From Labilithrix sp. (GTDB lineage: Bacteria; Myxococcota_A; Polyangia; Polyangiales; Polyangiaceae): a stretch of 64,000 nucleotides of DNA. The notes beneath the pieces were generated by a model. The model was not told the DNA's origin and searched no databases. It was given only the letters and a program-made list of their open reading frames with translations. How positions within the stretch are numbered: position 1 is the stretch's first letter; each line of letters begins with the position of its first letter. Location of the stretch: positions 682,001 through 746,000 of the forward strand of contig JAHBWE010000001.1 in NCBI GenBank assembly GCA_019637155.1, given 5' to 3'. A program made the translations under genes and the position numbers. Below, piece after piece: positions 1 to 9,800 of the stretch.

Positions 1-463
1 ACGTGTTGATCGCGTTCGCGAGCTCGAGCCCGCGCGCGTCGATCCCGGACGGCGGTTGCGGTTGCGGCTGGGGTTGCGGTTGCGGCTGGGGCTGCGGAGG
101 GACGGGCCACGGCAACGGCGGGGCGCCGCCTTTCAGGAGATCGTTCAGCAGCGTGAGCCACGGGTTGTAGGGTTGGCCCGGCTGCTGCGAAGGCGCGGGT
201 GCCGGCGCAGGCGCAGGCGCAGGCGCGGGTGCCGGCGCGGGCGCGGGTGCCGGCGCAGGCGCGGGGGCCGGTGCGGGCGCGGGCGCGGGTTGGTAGCCGG
301 GTTGCGGGTACGACGGATAGGGCTGCGGCTGCTGTTGCGGCGGGTAGTAGTACGGGTACGGCTGCTGCGGTGGTGGCTGCGTCTGCGCGGAGGTGCTGGT
401 GCTTGGCAGGTGACAGGCCACACCGAGGGTGAAGACGAGAGCGAAGGGGACCGCGCGACGCAT
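1..463 (-). CDS. Proline-rich lipoprotein, partial (runs off left edge)
   Basis: Reading from ATG at 463 toward base 1 there is no stop, so the C-terminus lies outside the window. The first 17 residues form a short signal peptide with a lipobox-like Gly-Val-Ala-Cys. A low-complexity stretch follows: Pro/Tyr/Gln-rich, then about 16 Pro-Ala dipeptides (roughly 290-190), a short ordinary segment (PWLTLLNDLLKGG), then Pro-Gln dipeptides (about 100-60), then more ordinary sequence. Pro-Ala and Pro-Gln rods commonly act as spacers across the periplasm or cell wall. I infer an envelope-anchored protein whose functional domain is off the edge. The family is not recognised. Confidence 0.7.
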   Translation of the reverse strand, partial: MRRAVPFALVFTLGVACHLPSTSTSAQTQPPPQQPYPYYYPPQQQPQPYPSYPQPGYQPAPAPAPAPAPAPAPAPAPAPAPAPAPAPAPAPSQQPGQPYNPWLTLLNDLLKGGAPPLPWPVPPQPQPQPQPQPQPQPPSGIDARGLELANAINT

Positions 464-710
464 GGGCGGCGAGCCTAGCAGCGATGGGTCCTGGATCGTG
501 CGCGCACGATCGCGCGGCGCGCGTCTCTTCTGGAAGACACCAGTCCTGGAAGACACCAGTCCGATCGCGCGGATCGTGGACCGCCGGCTCGGGCACGCGC
601 CGGAGGCGATTGCGCAATTCGTATTCTGAAGCCGGAAAATACGGCCGAAACGAGGCTCTTTCAGATTCAGATATGCGGCATACAGCGTGCTCCACATCGC
701 CGTAAGTGCG

Positions 711-1565
711 ATGAAGAACTGGCTCCTTCTGCTGCTCGTCTGCCTCACCGTCCTCGCGCCGATCGGCTGTGCTGTACCGCTCGAAGAAGAGGAGGAGGAG
801 CAAGGCTCGACCGAGAGCAGCATCGTCTCCGCGGCCGGCGGCGCGTGCCCGACCGACGGGCGCATGTCGCAGGGCTTCAAGAAGGGTCACGACGGCGTCG
901 ATCTCGCGAACGCGAAGGGGACGCCGATCTTCGCGGTCGCGGCCGGCGTGGTCACGGCGTCGGGTCCGGCGCAGGGTTATGGCCAGTGGATCCGCATCAA
1001 GCACGACGACGGCAGCATGACGGAGTACGGCCACATGTACCGGCGCGACGTGAAGGTCGGCGTTCGCGTGAAGGCGGGGCAGCGCATCGCGCTCATGGGG
1101 TCCGAGGGTCGTTCGACGGGTCCGCATCTCCATCTCCGCACGTACCGCAGCGCCAACAAGACGGGCTCCGGCAACGGCATCAGCCCGACCGAGTACCTCA
1201 AGGCGCGCGGCGTCTCGTTGCCTTGCAAGCCGAGCGGCGCGACGCTCACGGACGACGACGTCGCCCCGCCGGGCGCAAAGGACGACGGCGCCGACGGCGA
1301 CGACGAGAACGACGGCGTCACGGTCGACGTCTGGAAGACGACCGACGTCCGCGCCTCGGCAGAGACGGACGCAGACGTCATCGGCAAAGCGACGGCGAAG
1401 AAGAGCTACCCGGCGGTCTGCTGGACGACCGGCGACACGGTCTCCTCGAACGGCTACGAGCACGACCGCTGGGTAAAGATCGACGCCGACGGCGCCGTCG
1501 GCTTCGTGAGCGGCATCTTCTTGAAGGGCGATCAAACGGGCAACATCACGACGGAGTGCCCCTAG
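711..1565 (+). CDS. M23-family peptidase lipoprotein with C-terminal SH3-like domain
   Basis: 284 aa. ATG 711 is preferred over the in-frame codon at 687 because it begins directly with a signal peptide and lipobox (LAPIGC). An acidic linker follows. Residues about 50-165 form a LytM/M23 fold: HDGVDL supplies the first zinc His and Asp, and GPHLHL supplies the HxH pair near residue 140. An Asp-rich linker leads to an SH3-like C-terminus with Cys residues, probably binding cell wall. M23 enzymes are zinc endopeptidases that cut peptidoglycan cross-links or act as amidase activators. All metal ligands are visible, so I expect an active lipid-anchored enzyme. The substrate bond is unknown. Confidence 0.85.
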   Translation: MKNWLLLLLVCLTVLAPIGCAVPLEEEEEEQGSTESSIVSAAGGACPTDGRMSQGFKKGHDGVDLANAKGTPIFAVAAGVVTASGPAQGYGQWIRIKHDDGSMTEYGHMYRRDVKVGVRVKAGQRIALMGSEGRSTGPHLHLRTYRSANKTGSGNGISPTEYLKARGVSLPCKPSGATLTDDDVAPPGAKDDGADGDDENDGVTVDVWKTTDVRASAETDADVIGKATAKKSYPAVCWTTGDTVSSNGYEHDRWVKIDADGAVGFVSGIFLKGDQTGNITTECP

Positions 1566-1707
1566 CGCGCACGCCACGCCAAGGCCGCTCCGCGCGCGGC
1601 GACGCCGCGGCCAATCTCGGCGACCGCTGCGTCCGCATGCCGGTCGCTACGCGATGACGCGGCCGGTCTCGCCGCGCGGTGGCGTCCGCGGGTCGGTCGC
1701 TATGTCG

Positions 1708-2694
1708 CTACGCGAAGTGCGTGGCGGCGATGCGGCCGATGTCGGCGAGCGCGGTGGCGTCCGCGTGGCCGTCGCTGAGGTAGGCGGTGACGAGGATCGG
1801 TGCGCGTCCCGGCGGCGATACGATCGCGACGTCGTTCGTCGCGCCGCGGGGGCCGGTCCCGGTCTTGTCGCCGGCGGCCGCGCTCCAGTCGGCGGGGAAG
1901 CCGGCGCGGAGGCGGTCTTTGCCTGTCGTCGATGCGCGGAGCCAGCCGAGCAGTCGCTCGCGGCTCGTGGTCGTGAGCGCCTCGCCGCAGAGGAGCGCGC
2001 GCATGAGCCCCGCCATCGCGCGGGGCGAGGTCGTGTCGCGCGGATCGCCCGGCGCGTTCTCGTTCAAGGAGGGCTCCGTGCGATCGAGCCGCGTGACCTC
2101 GTCGCCGTGCGCGCGCGCGAAGCTCGTGAGCGCGGCGGGGCCGCCGAGCCGCGCGAGCAGGAGGTTCGCGGCGGCGTTGTCGCTCACCGTGACCGCCGCC
2201 TCCGCGAGGGCCTCGACGCTCATGCCTCCGTCGCGGACATGCTCCCGCGTCACCGGCGAGTGCTCGAGCAGCTCGCCATCGCCGTAAGCGAGGCGCTCGC
2301 CGAGGTCGAGCGCACCTCGATCGACGCGCTCGAGCATCAGCGCCGCGAGCACCCACTTGAACGTCGAGCACATCGCGAACCGCTCATCGTCCCGATGCGC
2401 GATCGCGCGCCCGCTCGCAGTATCGATCGCGAACACCCCAACCCGCCCACCGACCCGCCGCTCCACCTCCGCGATCGCGCCGCTCGCGATCGCGCTGCTC
2501 GCGATCGCGCTGCTCGCGACGTGCTCCTCCGCTCGTCGCGGCATCGTCGCGCCCGCCGCGACAGCCCTTCCGCGCCCGATCGGCTCACGCCGCGGCGCGC
2601 ACGCCCCTCCCCGCGCGGCCGGCGCGCAGCCAGCCGAAGCAAGAAGGGCAACCGCACCCGCAAGGAGCCGCCGTCGCGTGCATGTTGCAAGCAT
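1708..2694 (-). CDS. Class A beta-lactamase, Tat-type lipoprotein
   Basis: 328 aa from ATG 2694; longer in-frame starts would place untypical sequence before the signal peptide. The N-terminus carries consecutive arginines followed by a hydrophobic stretch and a lipobox-like Ala-Gly-Cys at 23, suggesting Tat export and lipid anchoring. Class A motifs are complete: Ser-x-x-Lys (STFK, Ser110), SDN at 171-173, ExxLN (EPSLN, Glu207) and KTGT at 277-280. The enzyme should hydrolyse beta-lactams by the serine acyl-enzyme route. A linker at about residues 60-75 is built from short Ala-Ile-Ala-Ser repeats encoded by 15-bp tandem repeats (about 2465-2515). No LysR-type ampR partner is adjacent. Confidence 0.92.
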   Translation of the reverse strand: MLATCTRRRLLAGAVALLASAGCAPAARGGACAPRREPIGRGRAVAAGATMPRRAEEHVASSAIASSAIASGAIAEVERRVGGRVGVFAIDTASGRAIAHRDDERFAMCSTFKWVLAALMLERVDRGALDLGERLAYGDGELLEHSPVTREHVRDGGMSVEALAEAAVTVSDNAAANLLLARLGGPAALTSFARAHGDEVTRLDRTEPSLNENAPGDPRDTTSPRAMAGLMRALLCGEALTTTSRERLLGWLRASTTGKDRLRAGFPADWSAAAGDKTGTGPRGATNDVAIVSPPGRAPILVTAYLSDGHADATALADIGRIAATHFA

Positions 2695-2994
2695 GGGAGC
2701 GCTCAACGCCGCCCCCACGTACCCGATTCCCCCGTGAGACGCCCCAGGTGAGAAGACCCACCCGCGCCCCACGCGATCACGCCGAAACGAAGCGAAGACG
2801 TCGTGCGGGCCATGAAAAGGACAGAGAGTATCCACCATGCTGGTGCGGAGCGGTGGGTGCGTGACAGGCGCTGTGGTCGCATTACTCGTGCTTTTACGTA
2901 TCGGTATTTTCGTGCTTTACGATGCATAGGTCATAAAGTAACTTCTCGATCCTGCCGTCGTTGCGATTTTTCGCAGATGGTCCGGGAGGGGAAG
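2695..2994. other. Divergent intergenic region
   Basis: About 300 bases separate the beta-lactamase (leftward) from the RHS gene (rightward). The last 100 bases are visibly more AT-rich than the surroundings, as expected for promoters. A purine-rich Shine-Dalgarno (GGGAGGGGAAG) lies just before ATG 2995 and decides that start. I see no convincing gene or hairpin here. Confidence 0.5.
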
Positions 2995-4365
2995 ATGTCC
3001 GAGCGTCGTCGTGGGGTGTGGCCGTTCGTCGTGCTTGGGCTCTTCGTGGCGTGCGGTCCGGAGCGGGACGAGTCGGCCACTACGAACGCGTCGCCGCTGG
3101 TCGCGAGCGCCCGCACGGCGCTCGTGACCACACCGGAGATCTCGCAGTTCGCCGTCTATGCGTCGAACTCGGTGGCGCTCATGGATCGCGTGGTCGTCGC
3201 CGGCGGTCACGTGGGCGTCAAGCTCTCTGCAGGCGGGCCCTTCCTCGTGAACGGCTACCAGGCCGCCCTTGCCGCGGACTCGCGCGTCGATACGAGCCGC
3301 GATCTCCTCGCGGAGCGTGTCTTGCTCAAGGACCGCGCGACCGTGGGGGACGTCGAGGCGACACACATCACCAACCAGTTTGGTGTGTTCGCGCAGCAGT
3401 ATCCGCTCCCGCCGATGCCCGCATTTCCAGAGGCCGCTGCGGCGATCCCAGGGAGCACGCCCCGAACGGTTCCCTCGGGACAAACGCAGACGCTGGCGGC
3501 CGGCGCGTACGCCGCGGTAACGGTGAACGGTACCCTCAACCTCGGCGGCGGCACGTATGACTTCGCGTCGCTCATGCTCGGCAACGACGCCAGGCTTCAG
3601 GCCCTCGCGTCGTCGACGGTTCGCATAGCGGGCCGCCTCGCGACGGGCGATCGCGCACGCATCGTCCCGAGCGGGATTTCGCTCACGGCGAAGGACATGC
3701 GGCTCGAGGTCCACGGCCAGAACGGCGCCTCGGGAGCGCTGAACGCGACGCCGCGTGCGGCCGTGCTCGGAAACGACACGGTCGTCCGCGCGCTCGTGCT
3801 CGTGCCGAACGGGACACTGCAGACGGGGCATCGCACGAACGCGACCGGTGCTCTCTTCGCGCGCGACGTCTTGGTCAACCTCGACGCGCGCGTGACCTTC
3901 GAGGACGGCTTCTCCTCGGGGACGTGCGACTCGTGCGACGACAACAATCCCTGCACGACCGACGCGTGCTCGTCCGGCTCCTGTGAGCACACGCCTGTGT
4001 CGAATGGAACCGCTTGCAACGACGACAATCCGTGCACGCTCACGGATACGTGCCAAGGCGGCACGTGCGTCGGTGGAGATCCCGTCATCTGCGCTCCGCT
4101 CGATCCATGCCGCGTCGCGGGCACCTGCGATCCGTCGACGGGAACGTGCTCGAATCCACCTGCGCCGGACGGCCAGCCGTGCGATAGCGGCGACCGTTGC
4201 GTCGCGGCGTTCTGCGCGAATGGCGCGTGTACGGGCGGTACTCCGGTCACGTGCACGTCTCCTGGCCCATGCGAGACGGCCGTCTGCGATCCGACGGTTG
4301 AACGAAGCCGGCTTCGCCGGCAGCTCGGCCGGGGTCGTGACGAGCTGATCACGTCGTCGGCGTAG
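2995..4365 (+). pseudogene. 5' fragment of giant RHS-family protein, cut by IS91-like element
   Basis: The frame starts at ATG 2995, with a strong Shine-Dalgarno and a lipoprotein signal peptide (LFVACG). Codons 1-435 are native. Residues from about 436 to 456 are encoded by the inserted element before a stop at 4365. The native part has a beta-rich N-terminal region of about 300 residues, then repeated Cys-rich units (DNNPCTTDAC, DDNPCTLTDTC, CDPSTGTC). The break falls within such a unit, just after CDPTV. The matching remainder (GCVVSNAPPGTSC) starts right after the element at 6897, in phase. As it stands the truncated product would be a secreted Cys-rich lipoprotein without RHS repeats. 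Confidence 0.85.
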
Positions 4366-4478
4366 CCGCTGGCGGGGAAGAGCCCGCGCGCAGCGTCACG
4401 TGCGATCCGTCCGTCCTCGAGCGCGGCGATCCTGGTCCATCTCGGCGTTCCAGCGCCGAGCAGACCAAGGAGATCGCC

Positions 4479-5339
4479 ATGGGAAAGCTGTGTGACCAGA
4501 TGATCGAGGACCTTCAGCTTCGCGACTACGCGCGGAAAACGTGCAGGTCGTACGTGGACTGCGCGCGGGCGTTCGTAGCGTACCACCGCAAGCCGCCGCA
4601 GCAGATGGGCGAGCTCGAGGTCCGCGAGTTCCTGATGCACCTCGTCGAGAAGAGGAAGGTGAGCCCGGCCCACCGGAAGATGCACGTCGCCGCGATCAAG
4701 TTCCTCTACCAGGTCACGTTGCGGCGGCCGGATGTCGTCGCCAGGATCCCGTGGCCGAAGGTGCCGCAGGGCGTACCCGAGATCCTGAGCGGCAGCGAGG
4801 TCGCGGCGCTCCTCGACGCCGTCGAGTCGGTCAAGCACCGCGCCGTCATCATGACCGCGTACGGCGCCGGGCTCCGGATCAGCGAGGTCTGCGGGCTGCG
4901 CGTCGAGGACATCGACAGCAAGCGGATGACGATCCGAGTCCGCCACGGGAAAGGGAACCAGGCGCGGTACGTCCCGCTGCCCGAGCGGGTGCTCTTCCTT
5001 CTGCGGCGATACTGGGCTGTCGAGCGCCCGACGAAACCGTGGCTCTTCGGTGGCGCCCAGGCCGGCTGTCCGTTGTCGCAGGCGTCGGTGCGGTATCACC
5101 TCGACGCGGCGGCCAAGAAGACGGGCGTCGCCAAGCGCGTGAAGCCGCACATCCTCCGGCACACGTTCGCGACCCACCTCCTCGAGCTCGGTACGGACAT
5201 CCGCGTGATCCAGATGCTCCTCGGGCATCGCTCGATCCGGACGACCGTCCGCTACACGCGCGTCACGAGCCGCGTGCTCGCCAAGACGAAGAGCCCAGCC
5301 GACGTCCTCGGCACGCCGAAGCAGAAGATGATCGGCTAA
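4479..5339 (+). CDS. Tyrosine recombinase of the IS91-like element
   Basis: 286 aa, about the normal length for XerC/D-type recombinases of insertion elements. The N-terminal SAM-like domain covers roughly residues 1-95. The catalytic domain shows Arg in YGAGLRISEV, a Lys-containing beta hairpin (RHGKGNQARYVPL), the HILRHTFATH box, LLGH and a terminal Tyr in TTVRYTRV. All catalytic residues are present, so it is probably active. Start ATG 4479 follows an AAGGAGA Shine-Dalgarno. A recombinase gene upstream of the transposase is a recurring arrangement in a branch of IS91 elements; whether it takes part in transposition or resolution is not shown here. Confidence 0.93.
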   Translation: MGKLCDQMIEDLQLRDYARKTCRSYVDCARAFVAYHRKPPQQMGELEVREFLMHLVEKRKVSPAHRKMHVAAIKFLYQVTLRRPDVVARIPWPKVPQGVPEILSGSEVAALLDAVESVKHRAVIMTAYGAGLRISEVCGLRVEDIDSKRMTIRVRHGKGNQARYVPLPERVLFLLRRYWAVERPTKPWLFGGAQAGCPLSQASVRYHLDAAAKKTGVAKRVKPHILRHTFATHLLELGTDIRVIQMLLGHRSIRTTVRYTRVTSRVLAKTKSPADVLGTPKQKMIG

Positions 5340-5375
5340 CGCGCTCTGGTCGCGCACGCGCACCCGCCCGCCGGG

Positions 5376-6563
5376 GTGCACGCCGAAGGTAGGCCCGTTC
5401 TCGAGGTCGCGGATATCGTCCGCCTCCACGGTGAGGCCTTCGTGCGCGCGCACGCCCTCTCGCCGGATCAGCACGCCGTCCTCCGCGCCGTCGCGCGGTG
5501 CCGGACGGCGGCGCTGGGCGGACACGTCGACGTGTGCGACGCGTGCGGCTACGGCGCGATCGCCTACAACTCGTGCCGCAACCGTCACTGCCCAAAGTGC
5601 CAGGCATTGAGCCAGTCGCGATGGATCAACCGGCGGATGGAGCGCGTCCTGCCGACCCACGCCTTCCACGTGGTCTTCACGATCCCCTCCGAGCTCCACG
5701 GCCTCGCGCTCGTCAACCGCGAAGAGATCTTCGACATCCTCTTCGCCGCAGCGGCCGAGTCGCTCCTCGAGCTCGGGCGCGATCGCCGGTGGCTCGGCGC
5801 CGAGCTCGGGATCACGAGCGTCCTGCATACGTGGACGCGCGACCTTCGCTTCCACCCCCACGTCCACTGCGTCGTCTCCGGCGGCGGCCTCTCCCCCGAC
5901 GGCACCGAATGGATCGCCGCGCGTCCCGAGTTCCTGTTCCCGGTCCGCGTCCTCGGCGCGCTCTTCCGCGGCAAGTTCCTCGACCGCCTCGCCCGCCTCT
6001 ACGATCGCGGCGCGCTTCGGCTCGACGGTCCCGCCGCGGGGCTCGCCGACAAGACGCGCTTCGCGCGTGTGAAGGACAAGCTCCATCGGACGCGATGGGT
6101 CGTCTACGCCAAGCGCCCCTTCGGCGGCCCCGAGCAGGTCTTCCGCTATCTCGGCCGCTACACGCACCGCGTCGGCCTCTCGAATCGCCGCCTCGTCTCG
6201 CTCGACGAGCGCGGCGTCACATTCCGCACGCACGGCGAGCGGACCGCCACCCTCGCGCCCGACGAGTTCCTCCGGCGCTTCCTCCTTCATGTCCTGCCGA
6301 AGGGCTACGTCAAGATCCGGCACCACGGCCTGATGGCCGCGAGCAACGTCACGACTCGGCTCGTCGCGGCTCGTCGCCTCCTTGATCGTGCCCCGCTGCC
6401 CGCTGCTCCCGAGGTCTCGCGGAGCCCCGCCGACTTCCGCGAACTCCTCCTCGCGCTCACCGGCGTCGACCTCCGGAGCTGTCCCCGCTGCGGCGAGCTC
6501 GCGATGCGCCGCCACCCGCTCCCCCTGACCCTCGCCGGGCCGACGCCGCCGGACACTTCATGA
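5376..6563 (+). CDS. IS91-family HUH transposase
   Basis: 395 aa from a GTG start 36 bases after the recombinase stop. An N-terminal zinc-binding domain (residues about 48-75) has CDACGYG followed by CRNRHCPKC. The HUH motif of the Y1 nuclease is seen as HPHVHCVVSGGG near residue 160. The nucleophile Tyr region is YLGRYTHRVGLSNRR near residue 255. A C-terminal Cys pair (CPRCGE) follows. Such enzymes nick one strand at the element's origin end and drive rolling-circle transfer. Both genes of the element look intact. Confidence 0.93.
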   Translation: MHAEGRPVLEVADIVRLHGEAFVRAHALSPDQHAVLRAVARCRTAALGGHVDVCDACGYGAIAYNSCRNRHCPKCQALSQSRWINRRMERVLPTHAFHVVFTIPSELHGLALVNREEIFDILFAAAAESLLELGRDRRWLGAELGITSVLHTWTRDLRFHPHVHCVVSGGGLSPDGTEWIAARPEFLFPVRVLGALFRGKFLDRLARLYDRGALRLDGPAAGLADKTRFARVKDKLHRTRWVVYAKRPFGGPEQVFRYLGRYTHRVGLSNRRLVSLDERGVTFRTHGERTATLAPDEFLRRFLLHVLPKGYVKIRHHGLMAASNVTTRLVAARRLLDRAPLPAAPEVSRSPADFRELLLALTGVDLRSCPRCGELAMRRHPLPLTLAGPTPPDTS

Positions 6564-6896
6564 GCACGAACTTCCGCTTCCCGATCGTGTCGCCCCGCGA
6601 GGTCGCTCCGGCCGCCGTCGACGGCGACGTGTTGCCCGCGTCTCCGGCGTCGACGTCGGGCGACCGGTCGGTCCCACTCCGCACGCCGCACGACACCACG
6701 ATCTCGCGATCCACCCAGCGCCGTCCCGCCCGGCGATCTGCTCGCGCCCCCTCACCGACGCCGAGCCGCTGGCCACTTCTCCCATAGCGGACCCACCGCG
6801 AACACCCAGCTCGGCTTCGTTCAACTCGACGTTTCGGCTGCGCGGTCCCGGTCGACGGTCGGCTCGTCCTACGCGCAGCCAAACGCCTACTGGTTG

Positions 6897-9800
6897 GCTG
6901 CGTCGTTTCGAATGCACCGCCCGGGACGAGCTGCGAGACCGACGGCAACGCCTGCAACGGAACGTCGTCCTGCGATGGAAGCGGCCACTGCATCGACGGG
7001 TCGCCACCCGCCTGCGTAGCACCGGAGCCGTGCGTCATCGCGACGTGCGATCCGACTCTCGGCTGCCAGCTCATGCCGGTGCCCGCAGGGACTGTCTGCG
7101 GAGGAGGGCCTGCGTGCGCGGGTCAATCCACGTGTGACGGGCTTGGCGCCTGCGTGCCCCGCGCGCCGATCGCGTGCACTTCGACATCTGCGTGTCTCAC
7201 CGCGACATGCGACTTGGAGGCTGGATGCGTTCTCACCCCTGTCGCCGAAGGGACCGTATGCGATGTGGACATGAACGTCTGCAATGGCACGGCCAGGTGT
7301 ACGGCCGCGGGTGCATGTCAGCCCGAGGCAGCGCCCAGTTGCGCCTCGGCGGATCCGTGTTTCGTTGGTTCGTGCGAACCCACGACCGGCTGCACGCTCA
7401 CGCCGGTTGTCGGCGCACCTGGTTGTGCGCCGGTTCTCGAACCACCGCCAGTTGATCCGACTGTGGCCGCAAGCACGGCTGACCGCATGGCGTTCCTCTA
7501 CTCTGGATCGTCACCCGTGCAGACTGGTGTTGCTGTCGGTATCATTGCGCCGGAGCGCGTCGCGGTCCTTCGCGGACGCGTCTTCGACGCAGATGAGGTG
7601 ACGCCAAGGGCCGGGATAACCGTCCGCATCAATGGACACCCGGAGTTCGGGCAGACAATAACCCGCGCGGACGGGACGTATGACCTCGCCGTCAACGGCG
7701 GGACCAGCTACGTCGTCGACGCTCGAGGTGCAGGCTACCTGCCGGTGCAGCGTCGCGGAAGCGTCGGTTGGCATGGTTGGGGAATCGTCGAGGACATCGT
7801 CCTTACGCGGCCTCAGTCCAGTGCCGATCTCTTCATCAGCGGCAGCGACGCAGCTCAAGTAGTTCGTGGTCTTGTAACGCCGAGTGGTGAAGATGCTGAC
7901 GGCGAACGGCAGGCGCTGATTGTCTTTCCACCGAATACCCATTTCACCAACTATGCTGTTCCCGACGGGACGCCGCTCGAAGTCCAAGTCACCGAGTACA
8001 CGCGTGGTCCGCGAGGACAGAGTCGGATGCCCGGGGAGCTTCCTCCGACGAGTGGGTACACCTATGCCTTCGAGTTGGGCTTCCCAGCGGCGACGGCTGC
8101 GGGCGTCGCCGATGTGACGTTTGATCGAGATGTCTCGGTCTACGTCGACAACTTCACGCACTATCCCGTCGGCGAGACGGTGCCTCTTGGCTACTACGAC
8201 CGCGCCAAGGGCGCGTGGATGGCCGAGAAGTCCGGACGCATTCTGAAGATCGTGGGTGTGACCGGCGGCATGGCGATGGTCGACGTCACCGGCGATGGCG
8301 TTGCCGACACGGGTGCTGCACTCGCGGATCTCGGAATCACGACGAGCGAGCTATCGGCGCTCGCGGGACAACACCCCGTCGGAGCCGAGCTCTGGCGCGT
8401 GACGATGAGCCATTTCTCAGCGTGGGACTGCAATTGGGGGTTCGGTCCCCCAGATGGAGCGGTGCCGCCTCCAACTCCGGACCCGGCCGACGACGAGGTC
8501 GATGACCCGTGTGAGCGGGATGGCTCGATCATTGGATGCGAATCACGAACGCTCGGGGAGACACTCCCGCTGATTGGCACCCCGTTCAACCTTCGGTACC
8601 TGAGCTCCCGAAGCTCCGGGTTCAAGTCTCGAATTCGGATGCGGCTTGCGGGTGACACGCCGCCACCGTCCTCCCTCCAGCGCGTACGAATAGAGATCGA
8701 GGTCGCTGGCCGGAGAGAGACCTTCGTGAAGTATCCCCCTATTGTGCCGAAAGAGACGTTCGAATGGACTTGGGACAATCGGGACGCGTACGGGCGTGAT
8801 GTCGGTGCCGGGCGGTTTGACGTGCGCGTCCGTGTCGGCTACGAGTATGCGGCGTCTACGACGTTCAGCACGGCCGTCTTCGGCGCGATCTCGGGATTCC
8901 CGATCGACGGCAATCGCGACGCGCGTACGATAACAATATGGCAGACTGCGACGAGCTCCGTCATGCGCCCGATCGCGCCGGCGGGGTTCGGCGGTTGGAT
9001 GCTCGACGTTCAGCATGCGGCGGACATGGAAGCGCTCACGCTGTATCGAGGAGACGGCCGGACCAAGCGCCAACCAGACTCTGGCTACATTGTTGACGCC
9101 TTTGCGGGCGGCGGCATCTATCCGAATTTCAACGATGGTGGCGATGCCCAGCAGGCGTATCTCGGCACCCAATTGAAGATGGCAACGGGACCGGACGGGA
9201 CGCTCTACTTCGTCTCCGATGGTAGTAGCAGCGGCCTCAGCCGCGTGCGCGCCGTTGGAACGGACGGCAGCATCTCGACGCTCGCCGGAGTGCCTCCGAC
9301 TGTACCGAAGGTGGACGGCGCGCCCGCGCTTCATGCCGAGGTACGCCCCGCCGGAATAGCAGTCGGCGCCGATGGTGCTATCTACTTCGCCGAAGAAGCC
9401 CTTCACCAGGTATGGAAGATAGTGCCAGGGCCCACGCCCACACTGCAACACGTCGCGGGCAAGCCCGCGCCTAATCGCAACTGCTTTACCAATTGCGGTG
9501 ACGGTGGTGATGCCCGGCAAGCAGACCTACCGTTTCCCAGGCATCTCGCGGTCGCAAACGACGGAACGGTCTTCGTGACCAGCGATCAGTGGATTCGACG
9601 GATCGGGCCGGAGGGCACAATCTCCACCTATGGCGTTGCATCGCTACCGTTTGGGCTCCATTTGCAGTCCAACGGCACACTCCTGGTGGAAAACTTCTCG
9701 GCTCTCTCTCGCATCGACCCGAGCGGCACCCAGTCCACTGTGCGCGATCCGGTAACGCAAGCTCCATTGGAGCTTCAGCAGTGGTGTGAAGAATCATCGG

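Larger units (their letters stand above)
4301..6896 (+). mobile_element. IS91-like element (recombinase + HUH transposase) inserted in the RHS gene
   Basis: 2596 bp. The edges are fixed by the split host gene: joining 4300 to 6897 restores the frame. GGTTG occurs at both junctions (4296-4300 and 6892-6896), so each boundary is uncertain by up to 5 bp. A perfect 14-bp inverted repeat links the left end (4297-4310) to 6812-6825, which is 71 bp inside the right junction. It contains two genes, a tyrosine recombinase and an IS91-type transposase, both reading rightward. IS91 elements move by rolling-circle transfer and prefer a GTTC/CTTG-like tetramer; GTTG at the junction resembles this. The last 330 bases (6564-6896) have no gene and should contain the replication-origin end. 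Confidence 0.85.

Noticed and set aside
190..290. Tandem GC-rich repeats as a regulatory or satellite element
   Set aside because: In the minus-strand frame from 463 they encode Pro-Ala dipeptides in an otherwise ordinary lipoprotein.
2465..2515. CRISPR-like short repeats
   Set aside because: These are contiguous 15-bp tandem repeats inside the beta-lactamase linker, without spacers. No CRISPR array or cas gene was seen in the window.
3597..6515. A 972-codon open frame on the minus strand across the RHS 5' part and the IS91-like element
   Set aside because: It is antisense to three well-supported genes, has no recognisable motif and has the Arg/Ala/Asp bias of a GC-rich shadow frame.
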